15,201 nt of DNA from an uncultured Spirochaetota bacterium (GTDB taxonomy: Bacteria > Spirochaetota > UBA4802 > UBA5368), in assembly GCA_937864375.1 (NCBI GenBank), contig CALMJO010000331.1, positions 1 to 15,201 on the forward strand. The letters are read 5' to 3'. Shown piece after piece: positions 1 to 6,962 of the stretch. The stretch's first letter is position 1; each line of letters opens with the position of its first letter. The notes under the pieces are model-generated. The model did not search any database and was not told the DNA's origin. It saw only the letters and a program-made list of their open reading frames with translations. Both the position numbers and the translations under genes were made by a program.

Positions 1-17
1 AAAAAGGCGGCCGCGAA

Positions 18-656
18 ATGATACGCTACGACATCCTCATCTGCGGCATAGGCGGGCAGGGCGCGATCACCCTGGGAACCGCGCTCAAGCTCGCCGCGAT
101 CCGCGCCGGCCTCTCCGTGGTGGGCGCCGAGCGCCGGGGCGGGGCCCAGCGCGAGGGCGTCGTGACGAGCAACGTGCGCTACAGGGGGACCGTGCCGGGC
201 GAAGCAATCGACGAGCGCGCCATGACGGTTTCGGGGCTCATTCCCACCGCGGGCGCCGACATGCTCATCGCCATGGAGCCGCTCGAGGCCCTGCGGCACG
301 CCCAGTACCTGCACGAGGATTCAGTGGTAATCGTGAACGACTTCCCCCTCATTCCCGTGGCGGTGCGAAACGGGGACGCCGTATATCCAACGACGGAATC
401 GATCTATGCGCGCCTTAGGGAATTCACGCCGGGCGTGCACGTATTCAACCTTGACGAGCTGTCACGAGCACATTTCAATTCGCTGCGCCAGGTGAACACG
501 ATCTCGATGGGGCTCGCGTACGGCCTGGGGAATCTTCCCGTGCCGCGCGAAGCGCTCCTGGACACCATCAGGGAGCAGTTCCCGGATTTTCCGAAAAATT
601 CGCGCGCGTTCGAGCTGGGAGCGGAGCTGGCGGGGAAGGGTGCTAGCCGGCAGTGA
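18..656 (+). CDS. iorB: Indolepyruvate ferredoxin oxidoreductase, beta subunit
   Basis: This is the small subunit of the two-subunit 2-oxoacid:ferredoxin oxidoreductase that oxidatively decarboxylates indolepyruvate and other aryl-pyruvates to aryl-acetyl-CoA in the cytoplasm, reducing ferredoxin. The 212-residue protein is one pyruvate-oxidoreductase gamma-type domain. It opens with the glycine loop GIGGQG (residues 10-15), followed by the ERRGGAQREG segment (about 38-47) that matches the conserved ExxGxxQRxG region of the family. Length is close to the usual 190-200 residues. The start has an AAAAGG ribosome site at the very left edge. The thiamine-pyrophosphate subunit IorA is expected immediately upstream, outside the window. 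The 3' end overlaps the convergent gene at 643-1134 by 14 bp and there is no terminator hairpin between them. A gamma subunit of another 2-oxoacid oxidoreductase is the main alternative; the stand-alone gamma domain with this motif set favours IorB. Confidence 0.87.
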   Translation: MIRYDILICGIGGQGAITLGTALKLAAIRAGLSVVGAERRGGAQREGVVTSNVRYRGTVPGEAIDERAMTVSGLIPTAGADMLIAMEPLEALRHAQYLHEDSVVIVNDFPLIPVAVRNGDAVYPTTESIYARLREFTPGVHVFNLDELSRAHFNSLRQVNTISMGLAYGLGNLPVPREALLDTIREQFPDFPKNSRAFELGAELAGKGASRQ

Positions 657-1134
657 GGCGGGCTGGGTGCTGATCGATTGCTTTTTTCCGGTGGATCCCG
701 CTCGCTTTCCCCCAATATATCACCCAGCACAATGCACCAGGCAGATCCTGGAAGGACAGGAGGTAATGCGCGAACCCATAGTTATCGGATACCAGTTTAA
801 GCGCATTTTTTCGACTTGCATCGCTCTTGGGAACCAGGTACTTCTCAATAGCCCACGCAACGATAAACGAAACTGTCTCCTTCCTGAACTTCCTCGAATC
901 AATAATCCATTCATAGTCCCGCTCATTATAGCACACGCTCATCGGTGCCCGAAATCCCGGGCCGCGACGTTCCTGGTATCGAACCGGCACAAATCCCGCC
1001 GGATTGCCTTTGCATTGCTTCATCGCCTTCTGTACGAGGCTCCTTACCAGCCAGCTCCTTGAAACACCCATGGCCTTCGCTGCATTCGTCAGGATCGCCC
1101 GGTGTGCCATGCTCACATTGATTGTCGTTTCCAT
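643..1134 (-). CDS. Hypothetical protein with two ribbon-helix-helix-like segments
   Basis: I do not recognise this 163-residue protein at family level. The start is decided by a strong GGGAGG ribosome site 9 bases before the ATG at 1134; the open frame continues to 1284 but without a site. Residues 3-39 read like a ribbon-helix-helix (CopG/MetJ type) unit: a beta strand TTINVSM, a helix around HRAILTNAAKAMG and a second helix VSRSWLVRSLVQKAM. Residues 63-101 repeat the pattern: strand APMSVCYN, helix ERDYEWIIDSRKFR, helix ETVSFIVAWAIEKYL. The rest (about 110-163) is predicted soluble with an aromatic stretch (LLSFQDLPGALCWVIYW). Inference: a DNA-binding protein whose two RHH halves could form a single-chain pseudo-dimer. 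No toxin-like partner is next to it. It may relate to Leptospira-type proteins of unknown function (DUF1564 was considered but cannot be confirmed by eye). The last residues are encoded in the overlap with the 3' end of iorB. Confidence 0.7.
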   Translation of the reverse strand: METTINVSMAHRAILTNAAKAMGVSRSWLVRSLVQKAMKQCKGNPAGFVPVRYQERRGPGFRAPMSVCYNERDYEWIIDSRKFRKETVSFIVAWAIEKYLVPKSDASRKNALKLVSDNYGFAHYLLSFQDLPGALCWVIYWGKASGIHRKKAIDQHPARLTAG

Positions 1135-1236
1135 CCTTCTGCCTCCCTGGTTTTTGATACAATTATTACGATCCGGGAGACGCCGTTCGCGAAATAATTC
1201 AGCAGTGAGTAAATTTTTAAGCGGACGGGAAAACCG

Positions 1237-1263
1237 AGACGCCTCCCGGCAGGAAAGGCGTCT
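1237..1263 (-). terminator. Candidate intrinsic terminator of the glycerophosphodiesterase gene
   Basis: The arms AGACGCC (1237-1243) and GGCGTCT (1257-1263) form a perfect 7-bp stem. A further 3-bp extension (TCC/GGA) inside the loop is possible with a two-base bulge. Read on the minus strand the hairpin is followed by CGGTTTTCCC, a short four-T run. It lies 49 bases past the stop codon at 1312, in the gap before the ribbon-helix-helix-like gene. The T run is short, so efficiency is uncertain. Confidence 0.45.
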
Positions 1264-1311
1264 ACAGAAATAATGGTGCTGCAAACCTTGAACGTGGAAG
1301 GATCTGTACCG

Positions 1312-2289
1312 TCAGTATCCGAGCTTCTTTAATATATCCGCGGGTTGGGCGGGAAGCGTGCGTCCCTGGTAAACGAGCAATCGGTCGCAGCGGTCCGTGA
1401 AGAGCCCGTCCGCGCCAAAAAACGAGAAGAGCCTGATGTGAGCAAGCTCATTGATCGTGTAGACATGAACCAGCAGCCCCTTCTTATGCGCCTTTCCGAT
1501 ATTCCAGGGAAACCCAAGGTAACCAACGGGACCCACCCCCGAGTGTGCCACGGCGCGATCCACGAGTTCAGACCAGGATTCTTTCCTGGCCATGTCTTCG
1601 TCGATCAGGTAGGTGCGCGGTACCTCGGGCGCAAGCTCCTTGAACTTCGCAAGACTTGCCGCGTCAAAGGACTGGAAGATGAGCGCGCCTTTCTTCGCAT
1701 TGGGACCGATCCATCCACGCAGCGCGAGGATCTCGACGATCAGCTTTTCAATTCCCGGTGAGCGCTCGGGCGATTTCGTTTCAAGGTATAGTCCCGGTTT
1801 GTTTACCCCCCCCTCCACGACGGCGATCACCTCTTCCAAGGTAAGGATTTTCTGGTTTGCGAATGTCGGGTGCGCGCGGTCGGGATAGGCCTTGTTGAAC
1901 CAGGAGCCGGCGTCGAGCCGCTTCAGCTCTCCAAGGTTGAAGGTATTGATGAACTGCTTTTCGCGGCCGGGAAACACCTCTTTCACATTGGTGGTGCGCT
2001 CGAGCGTGTCGTCGTGGAAGGCGACGATCGCCCCATCCTTCGTGCGCTGCAGGTCCATTTCGATGTAATCCGCGCCGAGCTCGCGGGCGAGCAGGAATGC
2101 GGGCATCGTTTCTTCAGGGGCAAGGTATGATGCGCCACGGTGTGCGATCACCGTCGGGTACGGTATGCCCAGTTTTGCCGAAGCATCGCGGCCCGGTTGC
2201 ACATCCGCCATGATGCGGAATACTCCCAGCACGACGATAATGAGCGCCGCCAGGGTGACGATTACGCCCGCGAGGACCTTGATCTTCAT
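1312..2289 (-). CDS. Membrane-anchored glycerophosphodiester phosphodiesterase
   Basis: The enzyme hydrolyses glycerophosphodiesters (deacylated phospholipids such as glycerophosphoethanolamine) to glycerol-3-phosphate and an alcohol. The 325-residue protein has one N-terminal transmembrane segment (about residues 5-27) and then a GDPD TIM-barrel domain. Visible signatures are the HRG motif with H50-R51 followed by PEET, the metal ligands E77 and D79 in IEMDLQRTKDG, the second catalytic histidine H92 in FHDDTLERTTN, and E170 in LYLETKSP. The topology suggests an extracytoplasmic catalytic domain. The start at 2289 was chosen because an AAGGAGG site lies 8 bases upstream and the hydrophobic anchor begins right after it; the frame runs further 5' but that part is not protein-like. 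It is divergent from the AraC-type regulator at 2450, with a promoter candidate and an inverted repeat in the gap, so control by that regulator is plausible but unproven. The exact substrate cannot be read from sequence. Confidence 0.9.
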   Translation of the reverse strand: MKIKVLAGVIVTLAALIIVVLGVFRIMADVQPGRDASAKLGIPYPTVIAHRGASYLAPEETMPAFLLARELGADYIEMDLQRTKDGAIVAFHDDTLERTTNVKEVFPGREKQFINTFNLGELKRLDAGSWFNKAYPDRAHPTFANQKILTLEEVIAVVEGGVNKPGLYLETKSPERSPGIEKLIVEILALRGWIGPNAKKGALIFQSFDAASLAKFKELAPEVPRTYLIDEDMARKESWSELVDRAVAHSGVGPVGYLGFPWNIGKAHKKGLLVHVYTINELAHIRLFSFFGADGLFTDRCDRLLVYQGRTLPAQPADILKKLGY

Positions 2290-2313
2290 CAGCACGACCT
2301 CCTTCATGTTCCT

Positions 2314-2330
2314 GGGCGCACTCGGCGCCC
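2314..2330. promoter_or_regulatory. Inverted repeat just downstream of the glycerophosphodiesterase promoter
   Basis: GGGCGC (2314-2319) and GCGCCC (2325-2330) are perfect complements around a 5-base centre (ACTCG). The element lies a few bases downstream of the transcription start predicted from the -10 box at 2342-2347 and upstream of the ribosome site, so it could be an operator or a 5'-leader hairpin. In GC-rich DNA a 6-bp dyad is not rare, so this is tentative. Confidence 0.3.
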
Positions 2331-2341
2331 GGCATGCACAT

Positions 2342-2370
2342 GATATACCGCATTCGCCGTTAGGTGTAAA
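2342..2370 (-). promoter_or_regulatory. Sigma70-type promoter candidate for the glycerophosphodiesterase gene
   Basis: On the minus strand a -35 box TTTACA (2365-2370, five of six consensus) is separated by exactly 17 bases from a -10 box TATATC (2342-2347, four of six). The predicted start near 2335 gives a leader of about 45 bases before the ATG at 2289. It stands in an intergenic region, so it is one of the better promoter matches here. Confidence 0.5.
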
Positions 2371-2449
2371 GCCTCTTTTCCTTTCCCGTCCGATCCGCGG
2401 GTGTTCCCGTAGGTCCAAAAACAGGTGACAAACCGCGGCGTACCATGTA

Positions 2450-3652
2450 ATGAAGTACAAGGTTATTCAAGGTACACGGCTGGCATGCATGCTGGATAGA
2501 TTTCTTGTATTCCTGGTATTTTTCGGCGCGGGACTGGCTGCAACGATTGCCGTCGGACAGCTGATCGAACGGCCGCGGAACGCGGGCAACTACATTCTGT
2601 CCATGCTGCTCCTTTGCATCGCGGTGTGGCAGTCCTATCATGGCCTCATGGTGTCCGGCATCCTGGGCGAATTCCCCCAGCTCGCCTTCATGCACGCGCC
2701 CTTCCTCTACTTCACGGGGCCTTTGCTCTATTTTTACTTCAAGTTCCTGACCGACGATAGTTATCGGTACCGTCTCATCAACCTGCTGCACTTCCTCCCG
2801 GGCGTGCTCATCGCCCTCCTTTTAAGCCCCGTTTATGCCATGGACGCCGAATCCAAGCGCGCGCTCCTCACAAACACCTTCCGGCTCGCCCGCGAGAGCA
2901 CTATCGTCGCCGTTTACTCGATAATTATCCTGCTGATCGTGGTGTCCATGATCATCTACATGGGGCTGTTTTTAATGAACAGCGCCCCTTTGATGCGCGC
3001 GCGCTTCATGCGCGTGGGAAGGATAACCTTTCACTCCCTGGCGATCATGGCGCTCACCTTCCTGGCCATCTTCACCTACTTTACCGGGTTCCTCCTTTAT
3101 AACCTGTTCGATTTCAGCCACGGATTCTACGAGACCGTCATCAAAACCATCTCCCTGATGATGTGCGCCTTTGTCCTGCTCGTCTACTACATGGGACGCC
3201 GCTACCCGCGCTATACCCTCCAGGCGCGCGCCGGGGCCACCAAGCTGCGGTATGAAAAATCACGCATCCAGGGCCTGGACGTGGACGCGCTGATGGACAG
3301 CCTCCTGGACAAGATGAACACCCAGAAAATATACTCCCGCGAGGACCTGAGCCTCGCGCTCCTGGCGCGGGAACTTTCGATCGCCCCCTACCAGCTCTCA
3401 CAGCTCCTCAACGAGCGGCTCAACCGGAACTTCAACGCCTTCGTGAACGAATACCGCATCAGGGAGGCGCAGTCCCTCCTCACCGCCAACCCGGAGCGAT
3501 CGGTGACATCCATAACCTACGCGGTCGGGTTCAATTCACCGTCATCGTTCTACGAATGGTTCATCAAGATCACCGGGCTTACCCCGGCCAAGTACCGCGA
3601 AAGGCACGCGGGCGGCAGGGCGCGCCGCGAGGAAAGGGAGGGGGACCGATAA
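2450..3652 (+). CDS. AraC-family transcription regulator with seven-helix membrane sensor domain
   Basis: The protein joins an N-terminal membrane domain to a C-terminal AraC/XylS DNA-binding domain. About seven hydrophobic segments are visible (residues roughly 18-36, 47-70, 80-101, 110-130, 151-176, 192-220 and 229-249), followed by a cytoplasmic linker. The two helix-turn-helix units span about 297-385: the first around SLALLARELSIAPYQLSQLL, the second around SITYAVGFNSPSSFYEWF, ending in the family signature TGLTPAKYRE. Such membrane AraC proteins, common in Leptospira and Bacteroidetes, are thought to sense a membrane or external signal; the signal here is unknown. The start is uncertain: neither 2450 nor the in-frame ATG at 2489 has a good ribosome site, and 2489 would place the first helix right at the N-terminus as is typical. 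It is divergent from the phosphodiesterase gene and lies 232 bp upstream of the acyl ligase. The stop codon lies inside a 16-nt dyad that recurs downstream. Confidence 0.88.
   Translation: MKYKVIQGTRLACMLDRFLVFLVFFGAGLAATIAVGQLIERPRNAGNYILSMLLLCIAVWQSYHGLMVSGILGEFPQLAFMHAPFLYFTGPLLYFYFKFLTDDSYRYRLINLLHFLPGVLIALLLSPVYAMDAESKRALLTNTFRLARESTIVAVYSIIILLIVVSMIIYMGLFLMNSAPLMRARFMRVGRITFHSLAIMALTFLAIFTYFTGFLLYNLFDFSHGFYETVIKTISLMMCAFVLLVYYMGRRYPRYTLQARAGATKLRYEKSRIQGLDVDALMDSLLDKMNTQKIYSREDLSLALLARELSIAPYQLSQLLNERLNRNFNAFVNEYRIREAQSLLTANPERSVTSITYAVGFNSPSSFYEWFIKITGLTPAKYRERHAGGRARREEREGDR
2755..2768 (-). repeat. Partial copy of the 16-nt dyad, inside the AraC-type gene
   Basis: The plus strand reads CGATAGTTATCGGT, which is the reverse complement of 14 of the 16 bases of the dyad found at 3645-3660 and 5624-5639. 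The core CGATA-N2-TATCG is intact. It lies within the coding region for the loop between the third and fourth membrane helices. Confidence 0.6.
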
Positions 3653-3660
3653 CTATCGGT
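3645..3660 (+). repeat. 16-nt dyad repeat, copy 1 (upstream of the acyl ligase)
   Basis: ACCGATA-AC-TATCGGT is a perfect 7-2-7 inverted repeat. It overlaps the TAA stop codon of the AraC-type gene. The identical 16 bases occur in the same orientation at 5624-5639, just past the acyl ligase gene, so the pair brackets that gene. The form fits a dimeric DNA-binding protein site; there is no T run, so it is not an obvious terminator. Confidence 0.75.
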
Positions 3661-3884
3661 TGAATCTAGCCCCCATCTCGCACCGCTGCCGCCCCACTCA
3701 TGCTGCATCACCCCGCCCAGGGCCGTCTTTCACCCGAAAAATTTGTTTTCCGGAATCATAATACAAGATGACAAGGGCCCGGCCGTCAGTCTAAGCTGTA
3801 CTCTCGGGGCGCGCGCATGGCCGACCAGCAGGGTTCGTGCACCGGCGCACGCCCGTAACCGCACTAATTCCCGGAGGCATAATC

Positions 3885-5585
3885 ATGCATGATCCCAAGA
3901 AGGACCAGCGCTGTCGCGAGATGTACCAGGAGATGCTCCCCAATCTCGCCGATTACGTGGCGAAGTATGCGAAGGAACAGAAGGCCGCAACCGCCATCAT
4001 CGAACACAATACCAGTGAGATCGTTTCGTGGAAGCAGTTCAATACCTCTGTTTCCGCGTTTTCCGCGAAGCTCCTCTCGATCGGTTTAAGGAAGGGCGAT
4101 ATCGTTGCGACGAGCCTGCCCCTGCTTAAAGAACACATCTACCTCATGTATGCCTGTTTCCGGATAGGCGTCATCATCGCCCCTCTGGACCTCCGGCTCA
4201 AGACCGCCGAAATCCAGTACTGCCTGGACAAGCTCAAGCCCCGTGCGTACTTCTTCCTGGGCAAGACCCCGGTCGCCGACTTCCGCCCCATGATACAGGA
4301 GCTCTTGCCCAAATCTCCCTACGTGAAGCACTGGGTGCAGTTCCAGAAGGAAGCCGACCTCATCATCCCGGGCGCCGTCGGTATCGCCGAGTTCGTGAAG
4401 GATATTAAAAAGGTATTCATCCTCGCCATGCTCACGGGGAAGGTAGGGCGCGCGCGCAAAAAGGTCGTGAAACGCGACCCCTGCCTCATCATCTTCACCA
4501 CCGGCTCGACGGGCTCGCCCAAGCCCGCCCTCCTGTGCCATGAGAACATCATCATCCAGAACATCGGGCTCGCCGTGGGCTTCGACCTCGTCGCCGCCGA
4601 CAGGATGCTCGTCAACCTTCCTCCCTCCCACGTGGGATGCACGACCGAACAGCTCGCCACCACCGTCTTCGGCGGCGGAACCATGGTCATCCTCCACATC
4701 TTCGACGCGAAGATGAGCCTGGAGGCCGTCCAGAAACACAAGGTCACGGTCATGGGCCAGATACCGGCGCTCTTCAACATGCAGTGGCGCCTCCCCGAAT
4801 TCTCGACCTACGATCTCTCGTCGCTCCGCTTCGTCCTTTATGGCGGCCAGGCGGTGTCGAAGGAATTCCTCACCAAGATGAAGGCCATGGCGCCGCACAT
4901 CGGCACGGGCCTGGGGCTTACCGAGACCGCCGGCTTCGTCACCTACACCAACCCGGACGCGGGAGTCGAGGAGATTACCCAGGGCATCGGCTTCGACAGC
5001 GTCCTGTGCCCCATCAGCGTGCGCGAGCCGGTAAACCCCGACCGCACCGCGGGCAAGGCCAAGGGGCCCGGGGAGATCGGCGAGATCTGCTTTACAGGAC
5101 CGCAGATTTTCCTGGGATATATGAACGATCCGGAAAACACCGCGAAGACCATCACGTCCGACGGGGTCTGCTATACCGGCGACCTGGGGTTCTACGACGA
5201 CAAGGGCCTGCACTTTTCGGGACGTTCAAAGCTCGTAATCAAGCCCAAGGGCTACCAGGTCTATCCCGAGGACGTCGAAAACCACATCAGCAAGAAGCTC
5301 AAGGACAGCGTGTCGATGGTCGCGGTCGTGGGCGTCGAGCACGAGATATTCAGCGAGGGCATCATGGCGTTCGTGGAGACCCTGGAAGGTAAACAGGTAA
5401 CCGAGGAGATGGTCCTGAAGGCGTGCGATGACATTTCGTCCTATTCGCGGCCGTCGCACGTGGTCATCCTGGCACCCGCGCAGATGCCGCTCAACCGCGT
5501 GGCGAAGACCGACTACCTCACCCTGAAGCAGAAGGCCAAGGATATCGTGGCCGAGCTCAGGAGCAGGGGCAAGTGGGACAAGTAA
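3885..5585 (+). CDS. AMP-forming acyl-CoA synthetase/ligase (ANL superfamily)
   Basis: This is an adenylate-forming enzyme that activates a carboxylic acid with ATP and, most likely, passes it to CoA. The 566-residue length is typical. Core motifs in order: the phosphate loop TTGSTGSPK (205-213), the GGQAVSKE region (320-327), the A5 motif GTGLGLTETAG (340-350), YTGDLG (430-435, with D433), the hinge SGRSKLVIKPKGYQVYP (445-461) and the C-terminal catalytic lysine K541 in NRVAKTDY. The start at 3885 was preferred over 3837 because GGAGG stands 7 bases before it. No acyl-carrier, thioesterase or polyketide module is fused, and no fatty-acid degradation genes are adjacent. A long- or medium-chain fatty acid substrate is most likely; the acid cannot be deduced. 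Synthesis of an acyl-AMP for another acceptor is the main alternative. Exact 16-nt dyads flank the gene and a hairpin terminator follows, so it is probably monocistronic. Confidence 0.9.
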   Translation: MHDPKKDQRCREMYQEMLPNLADYVAKYAKEQKAATAIIEHNTSEIVSWKQFNTSVSAFSAKLLSIGLRKGDIVATSLPLLKEHIYLMYACFRIGVIIAPLDLRLKTAEIQYCLDKLKPRAYFFLGKTPVADFRPMIQELLPKSPYVKHWVQFQKEADLIIPGAVGIAEFVKDIKKVFILAMLTGKVGRARKKVVKRDPCLIIFTTGSTGSPKPALLCHENIIIQNIGLAVGFDLVAADRMLVNLPPSHVGCTTEQLATTVFGGGTMVILHIFDAKMSLEAVQKHKVTVMGQIPALFNMQWRLPEFSTYDLSSLRFVLYGGQAVSKEFLTKMKAMAPHIGTGLGLTETAGFVTYTNPDAGVEEITQGIGFDSVLCPISVREPVNPDRTAGKAKGPGEIGEICFTGPQIFLGYMNDPENTAKTITSDGVCYTGDLGFYDDKGLHFSGRSKLVIKPKGYQVYPEDVENHISKKLKDSVSMVAVVGVEHEIFSEGIMAFVETLEGKQVTEEMVLKACDDISSYSRPSHVVILAPAQMPLNRVAKTDYLTLKQKAKDIVAELRSRGKWDK

Positions 5586-5623
5586 ACGCGCGTCCCTGAT
5601 CGGGAACCACGGACCCCGCGGAC

Positions 5624-5639
5624 ACCGATAACTATCGGT
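5624..5639 (+). repeat. 16-nt dyad repeat, copy 2 (downstream of the acyl ligase)
   Basis: The same 16 bases as at 3645-3660 (ACCGATA-AC-TATCGGT) in the same orientation, 39 bases past the ligase stop codon and 29 bases before the terminator hairpin. The two copies are 1979 bp apart. The surrounding bases share only a few matches, so the repeat unit is the dyad itself rather than a longer duplication. Confidence 0.75.
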
Positions 5640-5668
5640 CGCCGGCATTCACTGCCCCAAAGTCAGAA

Positions 5669-5692
5669 CGCCCCGCACGTGCATGCGGGGCG
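5669..5692. terminator. Intrinsic terminator hairpin between convergent genes
   Basis: CGCCCCGCA (5669-5677) pairs perfectly with TGCGGGGCG (5684-5692) around a 6-base loop, giving a 9-bp GC-rich stem. On the plus strand CTCTTCATT follows. On the minus strand TTCTGACTTTGG follows. It sits between the ends of the acyl ligase gene and the minus-strand gene at 5754 and probably serves both. Confidence 0.65.
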
Positions 5693-5753
5693 CTCTTCAT
5701 TGGATTCTTCATCACGGCAGGCCGGCCATTGCCGGCGATGCGCGTTTCAACGC

Positions 5754-6653
5754 CTAGCGGGATTCCACCCTGCGGTCCAGGGGAGTGATGTCGTCGATCA
5801 TGTCGAAGACGGTCTTGTCGTCCGGGAAAGTTTCCATGATCGCCTTCTCCTCGGCGACGCTGCCCTTCACCGCCTCGAACGCGAGTTTCCCGATCAATGA
5901 CTCGACGTCCTTGTCGGTATTGTTATAAATGAATATGATGTTCGGTCCGCAGTCAAGGCCCCAGTTGAAGCCGTCCCTGAATTCCACCGTGAAGGTCTCG
6001 GTAACCCCGTCGCCATTGGCGTCCTCGCAGTAGTACACGGTACCGTTGATTGTTTTCGCATGCGCGCTCATGAATGTCTTGCGCACGTTCTCGCTCTCGC
6101 GCAGCGCCAGGTTCACCTGGATGGGATGCACGTCGATCTGCAGCTCCGATTCCGTGCGGTTTTTCATGAGCTGGCGAAAGACCTCGATGTGCCGCTTCAG
6201 GAACTTGTCCCTGGTATTCTTCATGAAAGCGCCGAAGTTGTTGGTGACGAATTCCTCGTTCGAGTTTTCGAGCTTGACCATGCGCCTGTCCAGGATGCGC
6301 GCATAATCGGGTTTCCCGTTTATCTTGTTTACCCAGAGGTCCTCGTTCACCACGTACCGGTTCTCTATCTCGTTGACGGCGCGCTTGCGCTCCACCTCCG
6401 CGGGGACGTCGTAACCGTCCACGATCAGGTACACCATTTTGCGGCGGACCATGAGCAGGGATTCGATCGAGTTTTCCACATAGGGGCTTACGTTCTTCTC
6501 GATGCGCTGGTAGGCGACCCGGTCCTCGTCGTACCGCGATATTTTCATGGGGTCGATCACCGTAAACGTCTTATCGGAGGAAGCGAGCTCCCCCGCCGGG
6601 AACATTATCGCGAACAGCGCAGCGCATACCGCGGCAAGGCCGATTTTCTTCAT
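5754..6653 (-). CDS. Secreted protein of unknown function with a calcium-loop-like motif
   Basis: I do not recognise this 299-residue protein. Residues 1-24 form a signal peptide (MKK, a hydrophobic run, then an ELA/SSD cleavage-like site) with no lipobox cysteine, so a periplasmic location is likely. The middle (about 40-200) is charged and predicted helical. Residues 209-235 hold two cysteines (C209 and C235) that bracket DANGDGVTET, a D-x-N-x-D-G-x-x-E loop resembling EF-hand or dockerin-type calcium sites. The segment WGLDCGPNIIFIYNN follows. An AAAGG ribosome site precedes the ATG at 6653. The gene is divergent from the MORN lipoprotein gene and convergent with the acyl ligase gene. Its role is unknown; a calcium-binding envelope protein is only an inference from the loop. 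Confidence 0.8.
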   Translation of the reverse strand: MKKIGLAAVCAALFAIMFPAGELASSDKTFTVIDPMKISRYDEDRVAYQRIEKNVSPYVENSIESLLMVRRKMVYLIVDGYDVPAEVERKRAVNEIENRYVVNEDLWVNKINGKPDYARILDRRMVKLENSNEEFVTNNFGAFMKNTRDKFLKRHIEVFRQLMKNRTESELQIDVHPIQVNLALRESENVRKTFMSAHAKTINGTVYYCEDANGDGVTETFTVEFRDGFNWGLDCGPNIIFIYNNTDKDVESLIGKLAFEAVKGSVAEEKAIMETFPDDKTVFDMIDDITPLDRRVESR

Positions 6654-6962
6654 GTTAGTGCACCTTTCAATCCATCTGGCTGCAAAATGGGTTTTCCTGG
6701 TTACTGTATCGGCATCCGGCCGGAGAGCATGAGCATAATTCAGCGCTTCCCGGCGCGTTATCGGCAGGAAGGATTCCCGGCCGGCTGGAAAAAATGCTCA
6801 TCTTCCATAAATTTGATTTGATTAATAAACGATGCTCGATTATTTGAAGAGGTAATCCTTGCGATATATAGAACCACTGCGCACGCGCATCGTGCAAATT
6901 GTATAATCGGTCCCCCATCACCCGGGCGGTCCGAGCGGACCACGTACAGGAGCGGCCATACC
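6654..6962. other. Divergent intergenic region, partly AT-rich
   Basis: This 309-bp gap separates the divergent secreted-protein and MORN lipoprotein genes. It holds an AT-rich stretch (about 6806-6850), the promoter candidate at 6844-6872, and a perfect TATAAT at 6902-6907 without a matching -35 box. Two copies of the self-complementary octamer CCGGCCGG lie at 6716-6723 and 6777-6784. I see no convincing gene or RNA in it, and no clear promoter for the minus-strand gene. Confidence 0.5.
6844..6872 (+). promoter_or_regulatory. Sigma70-type promoter candidate for the MORN lipoprotein gene
   Basis: TTGAAG (6844-6849) and TATAGA (6867-6872) are separated by 17 bases; each box matches four of six consensus positions. 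The predicted leader is about 85 bases. The perfect TATAAT at 6902-6907 is a competing -10 box, but no recognisable -35 box lies 16-18 bases before it. Confidence 0.35.

Noticed and set aside
640..1062. A 140-codon plus-strand open frame over the RHH-like gene
   Set aside because: It lacks a ribosome site and has no recognisable fold pattern, while the minus strand has a strong ribosome site and two RHH-like segments.
2919..2930. A further possible dyad copy, CGATAATTATCC
   Set aside because: It has one mismatch in the ten-base core and a different centre. Single-mismatch matches are expected by chance about 0.4 times in this window, as also for the partial match near 777-788.
4086..5213. 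A 375-codon minus-strand open frame opposite the acyl ligase
   Set aside because: The composition is biased, no motifs or ribosome site are seen, and the plus strand encodes all the core ligase motifs in order.
3645..5639. The acyl ligase gene as a mobile cassette with 16-bp direct repeats
   Set aside because: There is no transposase, integrase or terminal inverted repeat, the repeat is itself a dyad suited to protein binding, and a third near-copy lies in reverse orientation within the neighbouring gene. It is left as one option in the findings, not as a feature.
6902..6907. Perfect TATAAT as the main MORN gene promoter
   Set aside because: The sequence 16-18 bases upstream is GC-rich with no -35 resemblance and there is no extended -10 TG, so it was kept only as an alternative.
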